DNA of 64,000 nt from Pseudomonadales bacterium (GTDB lineage Bacteria > Pseudomonadota > Gammaproteobacteria > Pseudomonadales > Azotimanducaceae). How positions within the stretch are numbered: position 1 is the stretch's first letter; every line of letters starts with the position of its first letter. The stretch spans positions 1 to 64,000 of the forward strand of contig JANQPF010000027.1 of assembly GCA_028285415.1 (NCBI GenBank), read 5' to 3'. The position numbers were made by a program, and so were the translations under genes. Of this stretch, positions 43,663 to 53,455 are shown in pieces. The notes below the pieces were generated by a model. It was given only the letters and a program-made list of their open reading frames with translations. It did no database searches and was not told the DNA's origin.

Positions 43663-44895
43663 CTATGCCTTCCCGAAAACGAGCGTTCCGTTGGTGCCGC
43701 CGAAGCCGAAAGAGTTGCTTGCTGCGGCAGTGATATTGGTTTCACGTGCCTCGTTGGGCACGTAATCCAGATCACATTCGGGGCTCGGATTGTGCAGGTT
43801 GATGGTCGGCGGCAGTATTTGCTCGTGCAGCGCCTTGATCGTGAAGATCGCTTCGACCGCGCCGGCCGCGCCGAGCAGGTGGCCGATCATGGATTTGGTC
43901 GAGCTTACCGGCGGACAGCCTGTGCCGAAAACCGATTTGATGCCTTTGGTCTCGGAGACATCGCCCAGCGGCGTTGACGTGCCGTGTGCGTTGATATAAC
44001 CAATATCCTCCGGATTCAGACCCGCATCGTTGAGGGCATTCTGCATGGAGGCTGCACCACCCTCACCGTTTTCTGATGGTCCGGTGATGTGAAAGGCATC
44101 AGCGCTCATGCCGAAGCCGAGGAGTTCGCCGTAGATATTTGCGCCGCGAGCTTTGGCGCGCTCATATTCTTCGAGGACCACAACGCCTGCGCCGTCGCCC
44201 AGCACAAAACCGTCTCTTTCATCGTCCCAGGGCCGACTGGCAAGTTCCGGTGCGTCGTTGCGCGTGGACAGCGCCTTCATCGAATGGAACGTCGATACGC
44301 ATATCGGCGAAGTGGCGAACTCCGAACCGCCGACTACCATGACGTCAGCTTCGCCGTACTGGATCAGTCGAGCGCCGAGCCCGATATTGTGAGTTCCGGT
44401 AGTGCACGCGGTAACCACGGCCAGATTGGGGCCGGTATATCCGTATTTAATAGACAGGTTGCCGGAGATCATGTTGATCACCGAACTCGGAACGAAGAAT
44501 GGAGATACCTTGCGCGGACCGCGATTCAAGAGGGTGCTGTGGGTGTCTTCGATCGTGAAAATCCCGCCGATTCCGGACCCGATAGATACGCCGTAGCGGT
44601 GCGGATCGTCCGGGTTTTCTTCCAGCCCGGCATCTGCGATTGCCTGCTGTCCGGCTGCGAGCCCCATCTGGACGAAGACGTCCATACGGCGGGCTTCTTT
44701 CGGGTTAATGTACTCTGAAACGTCGAAATTCTTGACCCCTGCACAGATTTTGACGCCGTAGTCCTCGACCTCGAAATACTCGTTCATTGCAACGCCGGAC
44801 TGACCCGCCAGCGCTGCGTGCCACGAATCGGTAACGTTGTTCCCGATGGGCGTCAGCATGCCCATGCCCGTTACGACCACCCTTCTTCTAGTCAT
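43663..44895 (-). CDS. fabF: 3-oxoacyl-ACP synthase II (FabF)
   Basis: A condensing enzyme that elongates acyl-ACP with malonyl-ACP. It has 410 residues with the active-site Cys in AVVTACTTGTHNIG and the two histidines in NAHGTSTPLGD and SMIGHLLGAAGAVEA. GFGGTNGTLVF closes the protein. It lies 238 bp downstream of acpP in the fab operon. The start is MTRRRVVVTGMGMLTPIGN. Confidence 0.96.
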   Translation of the reverse strand: MTRRRVVVTGMGMLTPIGNNVTDSWHAALAGQSGVAMNEYFEVEDYGVKICAGVKNFDVSEYINPKEARRMDVFVQMGLAAGQQAIADAGLEENPDDPHRYGVSIGSGIGGIFTIEDTHSTLLNRGPRKVSPFFVPSSVINMISGNLSIKYGYTGPNLAVVTACTTGTHNIGLGARLIQYGEADVMVVGGSEFATSPICVSTFHSMKALSTRNDAPELASRPWDDERDGFVLGDGAGVVVLEEYERAKARGANIYGELLGFGMSADAFHITGPSENGEGGAASMQNALNDAGLNPEDIGYINAHGTSTPLGDVSETKGIKSVFGTGCPPVSSTKSMIGHLLGAAGAVEAIFTIKALHEQILPPTINLHNPSPECDLDYVPNEARETNITAAASNSFGFGGTNGTLVFGKA

Positions 44896-45133
44896 AAATT
44901 CGAATACCCCTCACAAACCACACGTGCTCTCCCAGGAGCGCGTTCAACTTCGGCACGAAGACCACCCGGTCCGTCCACATAATCTGTGGCGGACAGTAGC
45001 AGCTAACGCCGCTGCCCGCCAAGGGCGAAGCGCATGGCGCCGCTGTCTTAGGATGGAGCTGCATGCAGGTGGATCAGAGGGTGGGACCACCCTCCGATTC
45101 GACCCGGGTGCGTCGTTGCGCAGCCCGAGTGGA

Positions 45134-45367
45134 TTACTGGTGGGCCAGGATGTAGTCGATGGCTTCTTTTACCGTGGTAATTTTCTCAGCCTCTTCGTCG
45201 GGAATTTCGGTTTCGAATTCCTCTTCGAGTGCCATTACCAGTTCAACGGTATCGAGCGAATCAGCACCAAGGTCTTCTACGAAAGACGCGTCGTCTTTGA
45301 CTTCGTCGTCTTTCACGCCAAGCTGTTCACAGATTAGTTTTTTTACGCGTTCTTCAACACTGCTCAT
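45134..45367 (-). CDS. acpP: Acyl carrier protein
   Basis: A 77-residue carrier for fatty-acid intermediates. The phosphopantetheine serine is in [20 protein letters not shown]. The acidic composition and length match E. coli AcpP. It lies between fabG and fabF. The 160-bp gap upstream and 238-bp gap downstream leave room for its own promoter and terminator, as expected for the most abundant product of the cluster. Confidence 0.97.
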   Translation of the reverse strand: MSSVEERVKKLICEQLGVKDDEVKDDASFVEDLGADSLDTVELVMALEEEFETEIPDEEAEKITTVKEAIDYILAHQ

Positions 45368-45528
45368 GCTAAAGGGGTCTCCCTCAAAGGTTCCTGGGTG
45401 CAGGGCGAGCGCATTCTATAGAGGCGATTTCGGCAACGCAAGCTGGCCAAGCCCCCCGATGTGTGCTGCATTCTGCGATCGTTCGGGAGTCCAGGCTCGC
45501 GGTCTCAGCCGCGCTGCCGTGGCTCCGA

Positions 45529-46257
45529 TCATGCGGCATACAGGCCGCCGTTTATGTGCAAAGTCTGGGCGGTGACGTACCCGGCAGCGTCGCTGACAAG
45601 GTAACTCACTGCCGCGGCAATTTCTTCCACGTCCCCCACGCGGCCCAATGGGATGCGCTCGAGCATCGCTTCGGTCTGAGCGTCAGTAAGTTCATTAGTC
45701 ATATCGGTGCCGATGAAGCCCGGAGCCACAGCGTTCACGGTGATGTTGCGGGAGGCAACTTCCAGGGCCAGCGCCCGGGTGAATCCCTCAATAGCCGCCT
45801 TGCTGGCGACGTAGTTGCTCTGCCCTGGATTCCCCATGCGCGCGACAACCGAGCTGAGGTTGACGATGCGCCCCCAGCGCGCTTTGATCATCCCGCGTAG
45901 GAGACCCTTGGTCACGCGATAGAGACCGTTGACGTTCGTATCCACAACGTCCGTCCACTCGTCCTCACCCATACGCATCAACAGGTTGTCGCGCGTCACT
46001 CCGGCGTTGTTGACGAGCACAGTGGCCGGATTCTCCAGCCCGTTGATCGTATCGAGGGCCGCGGCTACCGACGTCGCATCGTTCAGTTCGAGAGCCACCC
46101 CCATGCCCTTGTCGCCAAGCTGCTCTGAGATGGCGTTCGCGCCCGCCTCGCTGGTTGCGGTTCCCACGACAAAGAGTCCGTCACCGGCGAGTCGACTGGC
46201 AATGGCTGCACCAATACCTCGGGAGGCGCCGGTGACAACGGCAACTTTTTCTGTCAT
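45529..46257 (-). CDS. fabG: 3-oxoacyl-ACP reductase (FabG)
   Basis: An NADPH-dependent short-chain dehydrogenase of 242 residues that reduces the keto group in each elongation cycle. The N-terminal TGASRGIGAAIASRL binds NADPH. The catalytic Ser lies in the NLSSVVARMG segment, with the YxxxK pair in NYVASKAAIEGFTRALALE. It follows fabD by 52 bp. Near the C-terminus, INGGLYAA ends the protein as in E. coli FabG (NGGMYMV). Confidence 0.96.
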   Translation of the reverse strand: MTEKVAVVTGASRGIGAAIASRLAGDGLFVVGTATSEAGANAISEQLGDKGMGVALELNDATSVAAALDTINGLENPATVLVNNAGVTRDNLLMRMGEDEWTDVVDTNVNGLYRVTKGLLRGMIKARWGRIVNLSSVVARMGNPGQSNYVASKAAIEGFTRALALEVASRNITVNAVAPGFIGTDMTNELTDAQTEAMLERIPLGRVGDVEEIAAAVSYLVSDAAGYVTAQTLHINGGLYAA

Positions 46258-46309
46258 GGAGATTCCTCAGTATGCAGGCCCGGGTCGACCGAACATCGTG
46301 TGCGTTCGA

Positions 46310-47218
46310 TCAAGCGGCGCCCAGCGCGGCCGGGTTTTCGAGACTGGTCGTTGGCGTGTCGCGCGAAATGCGCTTGATCAGTCCCGCCAGGACCTTGCCG
46401 GGGCCGCACTCGGCAAATTCGGTGACGCCAAGCGCAACCATACGCTCAACGCTTTTACTCCACAGCACGGGCTCGGCGAGTTGTGCAAGCAGGTTCCCGC
46501 GGAGCGCTTCGATGTCGGCGGGTACATCCGCCTGTACGTTCTGCACGATCGGCACGTCAGGCATACGCAGATCTACCGCAGACAACGCCTCTGCAAACTC
46601 GTCTTTGGCCGCAGTCATGAGTGGGCTATGGAAGGGTCCGCTGACGTCGAGGACAACGGCACGTTTGGCACCCGCCGCTTTGCAGGCTTCCGCTGCCTCG
46701 GCCACGGCGTCTGCGGCACCGGCAATGACAACCTGGCCAGGTGCGTTGAAATTGGCTGCGACCACAACTCCGGGGACCGCGTCACAGCAGCCGGCAACCT
46801 CTTCGTCGGTAAGGCCCATCACGGCCGCCATGCCGCCCTGCCCCCGCGGTACGGCCGCTTCCATGAGCTCACCCCGCAGTCGCACGAGACGAACGGCGTC
46901 CTCGAAATCGAGCGCGCCGGCACACGCCAGCGCCGAATACTCGCCGAGGCTGTGCCCGGCAACATAGGCTGGCGACGCGGCGCTTGCCTGCCAGACATCC
47001 CAGATTGCTTGACTGGCCGTCAGGAGAATGGGTTGCGTGTTCTGCGTAGCCGACAGGTCTTCAGCGGGTCCATCCTGCACCATGCGCCAGACGTCGAAGC
47101 CCAGACAGTCCGAGGCTTGAGTAAACCGTGTTTCAACGGCAGGAAAGTGTGCTGCCAGGTCGGCAAGCATGCCGACGCTCTGCGCGCCCTGCCCCGGAAA
47201 AACCGCTGCGAGTGACAA
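46310..47218 (-). CDS. fabD: Malonyl-CoA:ACP transacylase (FabD)
   Basis: It loads malonyl groups onto ACP. It has 302 residues with the N-terminal AAVFPGQGAQSVGML, the nucleophile in AGHSLGEYSALACAGAL and the His in SGPFHSPLM. The ATG is 4 bp after the rpmF stop. In most Gammaproteobacteria plsX (and often fabH) would lie in that place. Confidence 0.96.
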   Translation of the reverse strand: MSLAAVFPGQGAQSVGMLADLAAHFPAVETRFTQASDCLGFDVWRMVQDGPAEDLSATQNTQPILLTASQAIWDVWQASAASPAYVAGHSLGEYSALACAGALDFEDAVRLVRLRGELMEAAVPRGQGGMAAVMGLTDEEVAGCCDAVPGVVVAANFNAPGQVVIAGAADAVAEAAEACKAAGAKRAVVLDVSGPFHSPLMTAAKDEFAEALSAVDLRMPDVPIVQNVQADVPADIEALRGNLLAQLAEPVLWSKSVERMVALGVTEFAECGPGKVLAGLIKRISRDTPTTSLENPAALGAA

Positions 47219-47222
47219 GACG

Positions 47223-47399
47223 TTACTCTTTGTCAGCGATGACCTGGCGCCCGCGGTAGTAGCCGTCCGCGGTCACATGATGACGACGGTGGGTTTCACC
47301 GGTGGTCGAATCAATGCTCGTGGTCGGATTCTTGAGACTGTCGTGCGAGCGGCGTTGACCGCGGCGCGCGCGCGTCACTTTGTTCTGCTGTACTGCCAT
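47223..47399 (-). CDS. rpmF: 50S ribosomal protein L32
   Basis: A 58-residue ribosomal protein, found by reading the minus strand between fabD and yceD. It begins [20 protein letters not shown] and ends [25 protein letters not shown] matches E. coli L32 ([15 protein letters not shown]). It lacks the cysteine pair of zinc-binding L32 forms, as in E. coli. It is 117 bp downstream of yceD and 4 bp upstream of fabD. Confidence 0.97.
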   Translation of the reverse strand: MAVQQNKVTRARRGQRRSHDSLKNPTTSIDSTTGETHRRHHVTADGYYRGRQVIADKE

Positions 47400-47441
47400 T
47401 CTAATTGTCCTCTGTCGTATTCTGTTCTACTAACTATCTAA

Positions 47442-47481
47442 CTTTTTGTATCTATCTTTTTGTATCTATCTTTTTGTATCT
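47442..47481. repeat. 14-bp tandem repeat upstream of rpmF
   Basis: The unit ctttttgtatctat occurs at 47442-47455 and 47456-47469, with a third copy at 47470-47481 that is nearly complete. It lies in the yceD-rpmF gap on the transcribed minus strand. It could act as a spacer or fluctuate in copy number. Confidence 0.75.
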
Positions 47482-47516
47482 CTTTTCTCAAACCTGGCGC
47501 CGTCTGACGCGTTTTG

Positions 47517-48059
47517 TCAATCCGAATTCGACGCTGAGTTTTGCAGGGCAGCGAGCTTTTCGAAAGGGCTCGCTGCACGTTCTACTTCTGCTTCACCATA
47601 GTCCATTGCGGGTCGCCGTGGACAGGCGTTGTCGGCGCAGACTCTCACCGGCAGCTTGAGCAGCAGCTCGTCTTCTATCAACTCGACGACGTCGAGTTCC
47701 GCACCCGCGACGACCACCACGTGCTCGGGATCGTCCGCAGACCTCCAGGCTTGCGCCTGTCCGTCCGACGCTGCCAGCACGCCGTCCACGTCAGCCTGTA
47801 TCTGCAGGGTGACCGGCTCTGCGCACAGCTGGCAGTCCATGGTGATGGAAGCTGCGGTGGTACCCTGCACGCAGGGCCTGCCGTGATCGTCCAGATGGAA
47901 TGCCAATACCGCGCTGATCTGGTGGACATCGCCAACCGCGGTGTGCAATCTGGCGCACGCAGAGGCTTCAACCTGCCGCTCAACCTCCGCACCAACCCTG
48001 GCGAGATCGACATAGGTTGGAACTTTGGATTCTTGCGTCGCCATGGCGGCGGCAATCAT
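47517..48059 (-). CDS. yceD: YceD/DUF177 family protein
   Basis: A 180-residue protein with ATG 48059 (or 48044). Family features: the CQLC motif in MDCQLCAEPVTLQIQ, ELDVVELIEDELLLKLPV, CADNACPRRP and a C-terminal SPFEKLAALQ. YceD homologues are linked to 23S rRNA accumulation and always sit next to rpmF. Upstream residues in the open frame overlap maf and are not coding. It is divergent from maf (69 bp between the starts). Confidence 0.92.
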   Translation of the reverse strand: MIAAAMATQESKVPTYVDLARVGAEVERQVEASACARLHTAVGDVHQISAVLAFHLDDHGRPCVQGTTAASITMDCQLCAEPVTLQIQADVDGVLAASDGQAQAWRSADDPEHVVVVAGAELDVVELIEDELLLKLPVRVCADNACPRRPAMDYGEAEVERAASPFEKLAALQNSASNSD

Positions 48060-48128
48060 AGGTATCTCGATGACCCATGTAAACCCGTACAAGCTTATGA
48101 ATTCTGGGCACATTTCGGGGTTTTTCCG

Positions 48129-48737
48129 GTGAGTGCGGGCACCCCGGCGCGCGCGGACGCGCCGGCTTTGGTGCTGGCGTCCGGTTCGGTCTATCGGCGT
48201 GCCGCGCTCGAGGCGATGGGCATCCAGGTTACCGTCGATGCCGCCGGCATCGACGAGATCCCGCTGGCCGGTGAATCTCCAGCAGACCTCGCCCGCCGTC
48301 TGGCCATCGCCAAGGCGGCGGCGGTGGCACCGCGCCATCCCGGGGCGTTAATCATCGGTGCCGATCAGGTCGGTGAATGCCAGGGGCGGCAGCTGTCCAA
48401 ACCGGGTACGGTGGCGGCGGCTGAGGCCCAGCTAGCGGCGCTCAGCGGACAAACCGCGTCTTTCCACAGCGCCGTGGCGCTGCACGACGGCGTCGCCAGT
48501 GAGTGTGAAGTGGTGCCAACGCGCGTACGCGTGCGCGAATTGACCAGCGATGAAATTCGCCGTTATGTGGCGCTCGACGAACCACTCGACTGTGCGGGGA
48601 GCTTCAAAGTCGAAGCCCGCGGTCTTACGCTCTTTGCTGCGGTCATTGCGGACGACCCGAGCGCGCTGGTCGGGTTGCCGATGATTGCGCTCCTGCGCAT
48701 GCTGCGTACCCGCGGGATCAATCCGCTGCAGTCTTGA
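48129..48737 (+). CDS. Maf-family nucleotide pyrophosphatase
   Basis: A 202-residue Maf protein that hydrolyses non-canonical or m7G-type nucleotides. The N-terminal LVLASGSVYRRAALEAMGI is the family signature, ADQVGECQGRQLSKPGT the substrate motif. GTG 48129 is the start. It diverges from yceD and its last 20 bases overlap the convergent rluC gene. The YceF or YhdE subtype cannot be called firmly, but the position next to yceD-rpmF suggests YceF. Confidence 0.9.
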   Translation: MSAGTPARADAPALVLASGSVYRRAALEAMGIQVTVDAAGIDEIPLAGESPADLARRLAIAKAAAVAPRHPGALIIGADQVGECQGRQLSKPGTVAAAEAQLAALSGQTASFHSAVALHDGVASECEVVPTRVRVRELTSDEIRRYVALDEPLDCAGSFKVEARGLTLFAAVIADDPSALVGLPMIALLRMLRTRGINPLQS

Positions 48738-49623
48738 GAGCTTGCCAGAACGCTTCGAGATCGCCGGGTACCGCAGCGCTGACCCTGATCTGACCGTCAA
48801 GTCCGGGAAAGCTGAGTCTGCTGGCGTGCAGGCATAGTCGCGGGCCGCTGGCTCCGTCGCCGTATTTCTCATCGCCGAGGATCGGGTGGCCGCTGGCGCT
48901 TGCGTGCACACGGATCTGGTGCGTCCTGCCGGTGTGCAGCGACGCCTGCAGGCGGGTTGCCGCAGGCGCGCGGTCCAGGACGGCAAAGTCCGTCCGTGCG
49001 GCTTGTCCCGCCTGACTGACACGGACCCGGCGCTCACCCCAGGCGGTCTCGTAGCGTTTGAGTTTCAGCGCGACGGTGCGGTTGCGTTCCGGCCAGGCGC
49101 CTGCCACGAAAACTTCATAAATCTTTTTGACCTGGCGTTGCCGGAAAGCCGCCTGAGCCGTCTTGAGCGCGGTTCGAGTTTTCGCCAGCGCCAGGCAACC
49201 CGACGTTTCGCGATCGAGACGATGCACCAGCTCCAGACGCGGCAGATTCAAGGCGTCACGCATGATCTCGACGATACCCGCACGGATCGAAGAGCCACCG
49301 TGCACCGCCATGCCCGCGGGTTTGTCGAGGATCAGGTACGCCTCGTCTTCATAGATGGTTGCTGCCTGCAACGTCTGCAGGGCATCCTGCGAGTATTCGA
49401 CCGGCATCTCCTGCCGCGTGCGCACCGGTGGTATGCGCAGCCGATCGTTGCGCTGCAGACGATAGCTTGAGCGAATACGGCCACCGTTGACGCGTACCTC
49501 GCCTTTGCGTAGCACCCGATAGACATGCTGACGGGGCACACCTTTGAGCACCCGCAGCAGATAGTTGTCGATCCGCTGACCGATATCGTTCTCGTCGACG
49601 ATGTCAACGTAAGTGACGGGCAT
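48718..49623 (-). CDS. rluC: 23S rRNA pseudouridine synthase RluC
   Basis: It makes pseudouridines at three positions of 23S rRNA in E. coli. It has 301 residues with an N-terminal S4 RNA-binding domain (QRIDNYLLRVLKGVPRQHVYRVLRKGEVRVNGGRI) and the catalytic Asp in VHRLDRETSGCLALAKTR. TGRTHQIRVHASASGHPILGDEKYG is also typical. It is divergent from rne across an 802-bp region, the usual arrangement. Confidence 0.94.
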   Translation of the reverse strand: MPVTYVDIVDENDIGQRIDNYLLRVLKGVPRQHVYRVLRKGEVRVNGGRIRSSYRLQRNDRLRIPPVRTRQEMPVEYSQDALQTLQAATIYEDEAYLILDKPAGMAVHGGSSIRAGIVEIMRDALNLPRLELVHRLDRETSGCLALAKTRTALKTAQAAFRQRQVKKIYEVFVAGAWPERNRTVALKLKRYETAWGERRVRVSQAGQAARTDFAVLDRAPAATRLQASLHTGRTHQIRVHASASGHPILGDEKYGDGASGPRLCLHASRLSFPGLDGQIRVSAAVPGDLEAFWQALKTAAD

Positions 49624-50425
49624 ACGGTGCCTCAGTTAAAAATTCCAGCGGTTTGAAGGGCTTAGCAAAGACTGCTAACATCGAGCCACCTCGCTGCAGG
49701 TGAATACCGAACACCCACGCTTTCATGGCCCGGCATCATGCCTTGTGTACCAGAATCAAGGCAAACGGCGCTGCTGAAAGCGGGTGGCAGACACACCCTC
49801 CGGTGTTGGACTGCTAGACTGCAACGAGACAGCGCGCTTACGACGGCATAAGAGCCAGAATGGCGTATCTCCCCCGGTAGACTGCCGCTCAGGCATCGAC
49901 GGGTTAGAGAGCCGGATAGACAGCCGGACACAGCAACGGAGATGCGCGCCAGCCCTTGCAAGCCGCCTCTGCAGTGGACGCATACGCAGCCCGCAGAGCC
50001 AATCCGCCGTGACCACGGTCTGCGGACGGAACGTTTAACGATAAGACGAGTCATCGACGGAATTAGAACGTCGATCGTCACCAGCGTACGCAGTGCGTAC
50101 AGCGAAGGGAAAGAGAATTAACGGTAGCGCAGGGAAACAACGCGCTATCGTCGACTGGGGAATGATGCGAACCCGGATTGGTTCAGCACCTGGTCGAACG
50201 AGTGACCTGGTGAAGTGTGGTGAACCGTTGTCAGTTCCGCACAGTCGTCGCCAACCGCTGATTCACCGAGTGACAGCAACGGCGCACTGGTGCATCGCCA
50301 GACGATGCGACTGACGACCCCTGCCGAGCATGCGCACCCGCGCGTGTGTGGTTTGTCCATGAATGCCGCGTCAGCCTCCCTCCGCGCCGCACTGTGTTAG
50401 GCATAACACAGGAATAACTCGATCC
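49624..50425 (+). promoter_or_regulatory. Long rluC-rne intergenic region with rne leader
   Basis: 802 bp with no convincing gene between the divergent rluC and rne. In E. coli rne has a 361-nt structured leader through which RNase E cleaves its own mRNA, and a long leader is conserved in related bacteria. Here the sequence before ATG 50426 is rich in short inverted and direct repeats, such as the doubled agccgga near 49910-49930. I cannot define individual hairpins with certainty. Open frames on either strand look like shadows. Confidence 0.55.
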
Positions 50426-53400
50426 ATGAAAAGAATGTTGATTAACGCCACGCAGCCGGAAGAAGTCCGCATTGCGTTGGTGGATGGACAGAAACTTTAC
50501 GACCTGGATATTGAAAACCGCACTCGCGAGCAGAAAAAAGCCAGCATCTACAAAGCCAGAATCACCCGTGTCGAACCGAGTCTCGAAGCCGCGTTTGTCG
50601 ACTTCGGCTCTGAGCGCCACGGGTTTCTGCCCCTCAAGGAGATCGCGCGCAGCTACTTTAAAAAACGCATGACCGAAGGCGGCCAACGCACCCCCATTCA
50701 GGACCTGGTCGAAGAAGGCCAGGAAGTGCTCGTGCAGGTCGACAAGGAGGAGCGCGGCAACAAAGGGGCTGCGCTGACCACCTTCATCAGCCTCGCCGGA
50801 CGCTATATGGTTTTGATGCCCAATAACCCGCGCGCCGGAGGCATTTCGCGTCGAATTGAAGGTGATGACCGCGACGAACTTCGCGAAGCGCTGTCCGGCC
50901 TGGAAATCCCGGACGGCATGGGCGTCATCGTCCGCACCGCCGGTGTGGGACGTTCCACGGAAGAGCTCAACTGGGATCTCAACTATCTCATGCAGCTCTG
51001 GCAGGCCATCCAGACTGCCAACGAGGAGGAGCGCGCACCGGCACTGCTCTACCAGGAAAACAGCGCGGTGCTGCGGGCAATACGCGACAACCTGCGACGT
51101 GACATCGGCGAAGTGCTGATCGAAGGGGACGACGCCTACAACGAGGCGTCCAATTTCATCGCCCAGGTCATGCCGCACTACCGCGATAAAGTGAAGTCGT
51201 ATGCAGAAGGCATTCCGCTCTTTTCGCGCTACCAGATAGAAAGTCAGATCGAATCGGCTTTCGAGCACACGGTAAAGCTGCCGTCAGGAGGCAGCATTGT
51301 CATTGATCCGACCGAAGCGCTGGTGTCGATCGATATCAACTCAGCCCGGGCAACCAAAGGCGCGGACATTGAGGAGACCGCCCTCAACACTAACCTCGAA
51401 GCCGCCGACGAAATTGCGCGGCAGCTCAGAATTCGCGACATTGGCGGTCTGATCGTGATCGATTTCATCGACATGGTGAATCAGAAGAATCAGCGCGCGG
51501 TTGAGAACCAGATGCGCGATGCGCTCGAGGCCGACCGGGCGCGTGTGCAGACCAGTCGCATTTCGCGGTTTGGCCTCATGGAAATGAGCCGTCAGCGGCT
51601 GCGCCCCTCGCTGGAAGAGATCAGCACCGAGCTGTGTCCGCGCTGTAACGGTCAGGGCCGTATTCGCGATACCAAATCGCTGGCGCTCGCCATCCTGCGC
51701 GTCATGGAAGAAGAGTCGCTCAAAGAGCGCAGTGCTGTCGTGCGCGCGCAGGTGCCGCTTGCGGTTGGTGCGTATCTCCTCAACGAAAAGCGCCAGGACG
51801 TGGCGGACATTGAGCAGCGCACCGGGACACACGTGCTGATCATCCCGAACATGAACCTCGAAACACCCCACTACATTGTCGAGCGCCTGCGCGACGATCA
51901 TGTTCAGGAAGAAGGGGAAGTGCCGAGTTATACGCTGTCGGAACTGGCCAATCAGGCCACAACCCAGGAGCTGCCGACAGATGCGCCGGTAGTCCGGCAG
52001 CCGAAAGCGGCGGTCCAGGCCATTCAACCGCAGCAGCCCCCGCCTCCGCCGACGCCTGCACCGGCTCCAGCTCCGGCTGCAGCCGCGGCACCCGCGAATC
52101 CGGGTTTCATCAAGCGTTTCATGACGAGCCTCTTTTCTGACGAGCCAACCGCAGCGCCCGTCGAGGAGAAGCCGGCGCAGTCTCAGGATCGCAAAAAAGG
52201 TGAACGCAAATCCGAACCGCGCAACAGACGAGACGGCGGCGAGCGGCGCGAACGGCGTCCAAAGAGTGAAGGTAAATCCAATCGCGACGGCGGTAAGCCC
52301 GACAAACGCGGCGGTGAACGCAAGCGATCCGGTCGAGATGACAAGCCCGCTGGGAAGCAATCGGCGAAACCGGCGCGTGACAAGCGTGGTGACAAGGCAC
52401 CTGCCGAACGGCAGCCCGGAGAACGCAACAGGGGTGGCGACGGCAGAGATGGCCGGAAAGGTGACGAAGGACGCCGCCGTCGTGAACCGAAACGCGAAAA
52501 GCCGCGTGAGAAGGACGTTGAGCAACAGCCGCGAGCGAGCCGTGAGGAGCGTCAGCCGTCGGACGAAACGCTCGAGAGCAGCAAACGCGTTCCCAAACGG
52601 GATCGCAGCAAGCCACGCAGCGACGCCCAGCGGCAGTCTCCGGAAACTCCGGCCGCTGCTTCAGCCGTAGCAGACGCAGCCCCCGAGGCAGCGTCTGCCG
52701 CCAGCACCGAGAAACCTCGGGAGAAAGTTGAACCCCGCAGCGAACGCCCGCGTGGTCGAGCAGCAAACGATCCTCGTAACCGGGGCGCAAACGCAGCGCC
52801 GGCTGCAGATGCCGTTGCCGAGCCGGAGGCCAAACCTGCGGCGAAATCCGCCGCCGCCGTGGCGACCGCTGAGACGGCGGTTGAGCCGGCCCCGACGCCG
52901 TCTGCAGACGCCGAGCGTGGGTCCTCACAACCGCCTGCCGCCGACGAAGGTGATGCATCTGCGGCGCGCCCAGCGCCCGCGGCTCAAGAAGCGCCCGCGG
53001 CTCAAAAAGCCCCCGCGGCAGAAAGCGCACCTGTGGCGCAGGAAGCGCCTGCGGCTCAGGAAGCGCCTGCGGCTCAGGAAGCGCCTGCGGCTCAGGAAGC
53101 GCCCGTGGCTCAGGAAGCGCGCGCGGCAGAAGAGGCGCCAGCCCCTGCGGCTGAAAAAGCGCCTGCGGCTCAAAAAGCGCCTGCGGCTCAAAAGGCGCCT
53201 GCGGTTGACGACGCTTCAGAGTCGAAGGCGGACAGTGCGCCCGCTACGCCTGACATCGAACCCGCGCCATCCGACGAGGTGGACGCCAGCGCCGCCGCAC
53301 CGGAGCAAGGGTCACGTCCCTCACGAGCCAGCAACGATCCGCGTGAAGTGCGCCGCCGCCAGCGCGAAGCGGAACTACGTCAACAAGGTGTGTTGGGTAA

Positions 53401-53455
53401 AGGCGGCGACGATCAGGACAGCAGCGAAGGCTCGAGCTCGAGCTCCACGCCGTAA
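50426..53455 (+). CDS. rne: Ribonuclease E
   Basis: The main mRNA-decay endonuclease and degradosome scaffold, 1009 residues. The start is [17 protein letters not shown] as in E. coli; an upstream in-frame ATG is ignored. The N-terminal catalytic half has an S1 domain, [13 protein letters not shown] and IVIDFIDM (magnesium-binding Asp residues) and the Zn-link CPRC in [14 protein letters not shown]. The C-terminal half is disordered: Arg/Lys/Glu-rich (about 570-760), then Ala/Pro-rich with hexapeptide repeats of the EAPAAQ type (about 850-925), and ends [15 protein letters not shown]. The last 43 bp overlap the convergent murB. Confidence 0.95.
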   Translation: MKRMLINATQPEEVRIALVDGQKLYDLDIENRTREQKKASIYKARITRVEPSLEAAFVDFGSERHGFLPLKEIARSYFKKRMTEGGQRTPIQDLVEEGQEVLVQVDKEERGNKGAALTTFISLAGRYMVLMPNNPRAGGISRRIEGDDRDELREALSGLEIPDGMGVIVRTAGVGRSTEELNWDLNYLMQLWQAIQTANEEERAPALLYQENSAVLRAIRDNLRRDIGEVLIEGDDAYNEASNFIAQVMPHYRDKVKSYAEGIPLFSRYQIESQIESAFEHTVKLPSGGSIVIDPTEALVSIDINSARATKGADIEETALNTNLEAADEIARQLRIRDIGGLIVIDFIDMVNQKNQRAVENQMRDALEADRARVQTSRISRFGLMEMSRQRLRPSLEEISTELCPRCNGQGRIRDTKSLALAILRVMEEESLKERSAVVRAQVPLAVGAYLLNEKRQDVADIEQRTGTHVLIIPNMNLETPHYIVERLRDDHVQEEGEVPSYTLSELANQATTQELPTDAPVVRQPKAAVQAIQPQQPPPPPTPAPAPAPAAAAAPANPGFIKRFMTSLFSDEPTAAPVEEKPAQSQDRKKGERKSEPRNRRDGGERRERRPKSEGKSNRDGGKPDKRGGERKRSGRDDKPAGKQSAKPARDKRGDKAPAERQPGERNRGGDGRDGRKGDEGRRRREPKREKPREKDVEQQPRASREERQPSDETLESSKRVPKRDRSKPRSDAQRQSPETPAAASAVADAAPEAASAASTEKPREKVEPRSERPRGRAANDPRNRGANAAPAADAVAEPEAKPAAKSAAAVATAETAVEPAPTPSADAERGSSQPPAADEGDASAARPAPAAQEAPAAQKAPAAESAPVAQEAPAAQEAPAAQEAPAAQEAPVAQEARAAEEAPAPAAEKAPAAQKAPAAQKAPAVDDASESKADSAPATPDIEPAPSDEVDASAAAPEQGSRPSRASNDPREVRRRQREAELRQQGVLGKGGDDQDSSEGSSSSSTP
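52975..53205 (+). repeat. 18-bp repeats coding EAPAAQ hexapeptides inside rne
   Basis: A run of near-identical 18-bp units (pattern gcgcctgcggctcaggaa) with at least ten protein repeats such as [12 protein letters not shown] and EAPVAQ. It lies in the disordered tail of RNase E. Such arrays can change length by slippage. Confidence 0.85.

Noticed and set aside
49662-50081. 139-codon minus-strand frame in the rluC-rne gap
   Set aside because: Low-complexity Arg/Cys/Ser-rich translation with no domain. It lies in the expected rne leader, on the opposite strand.
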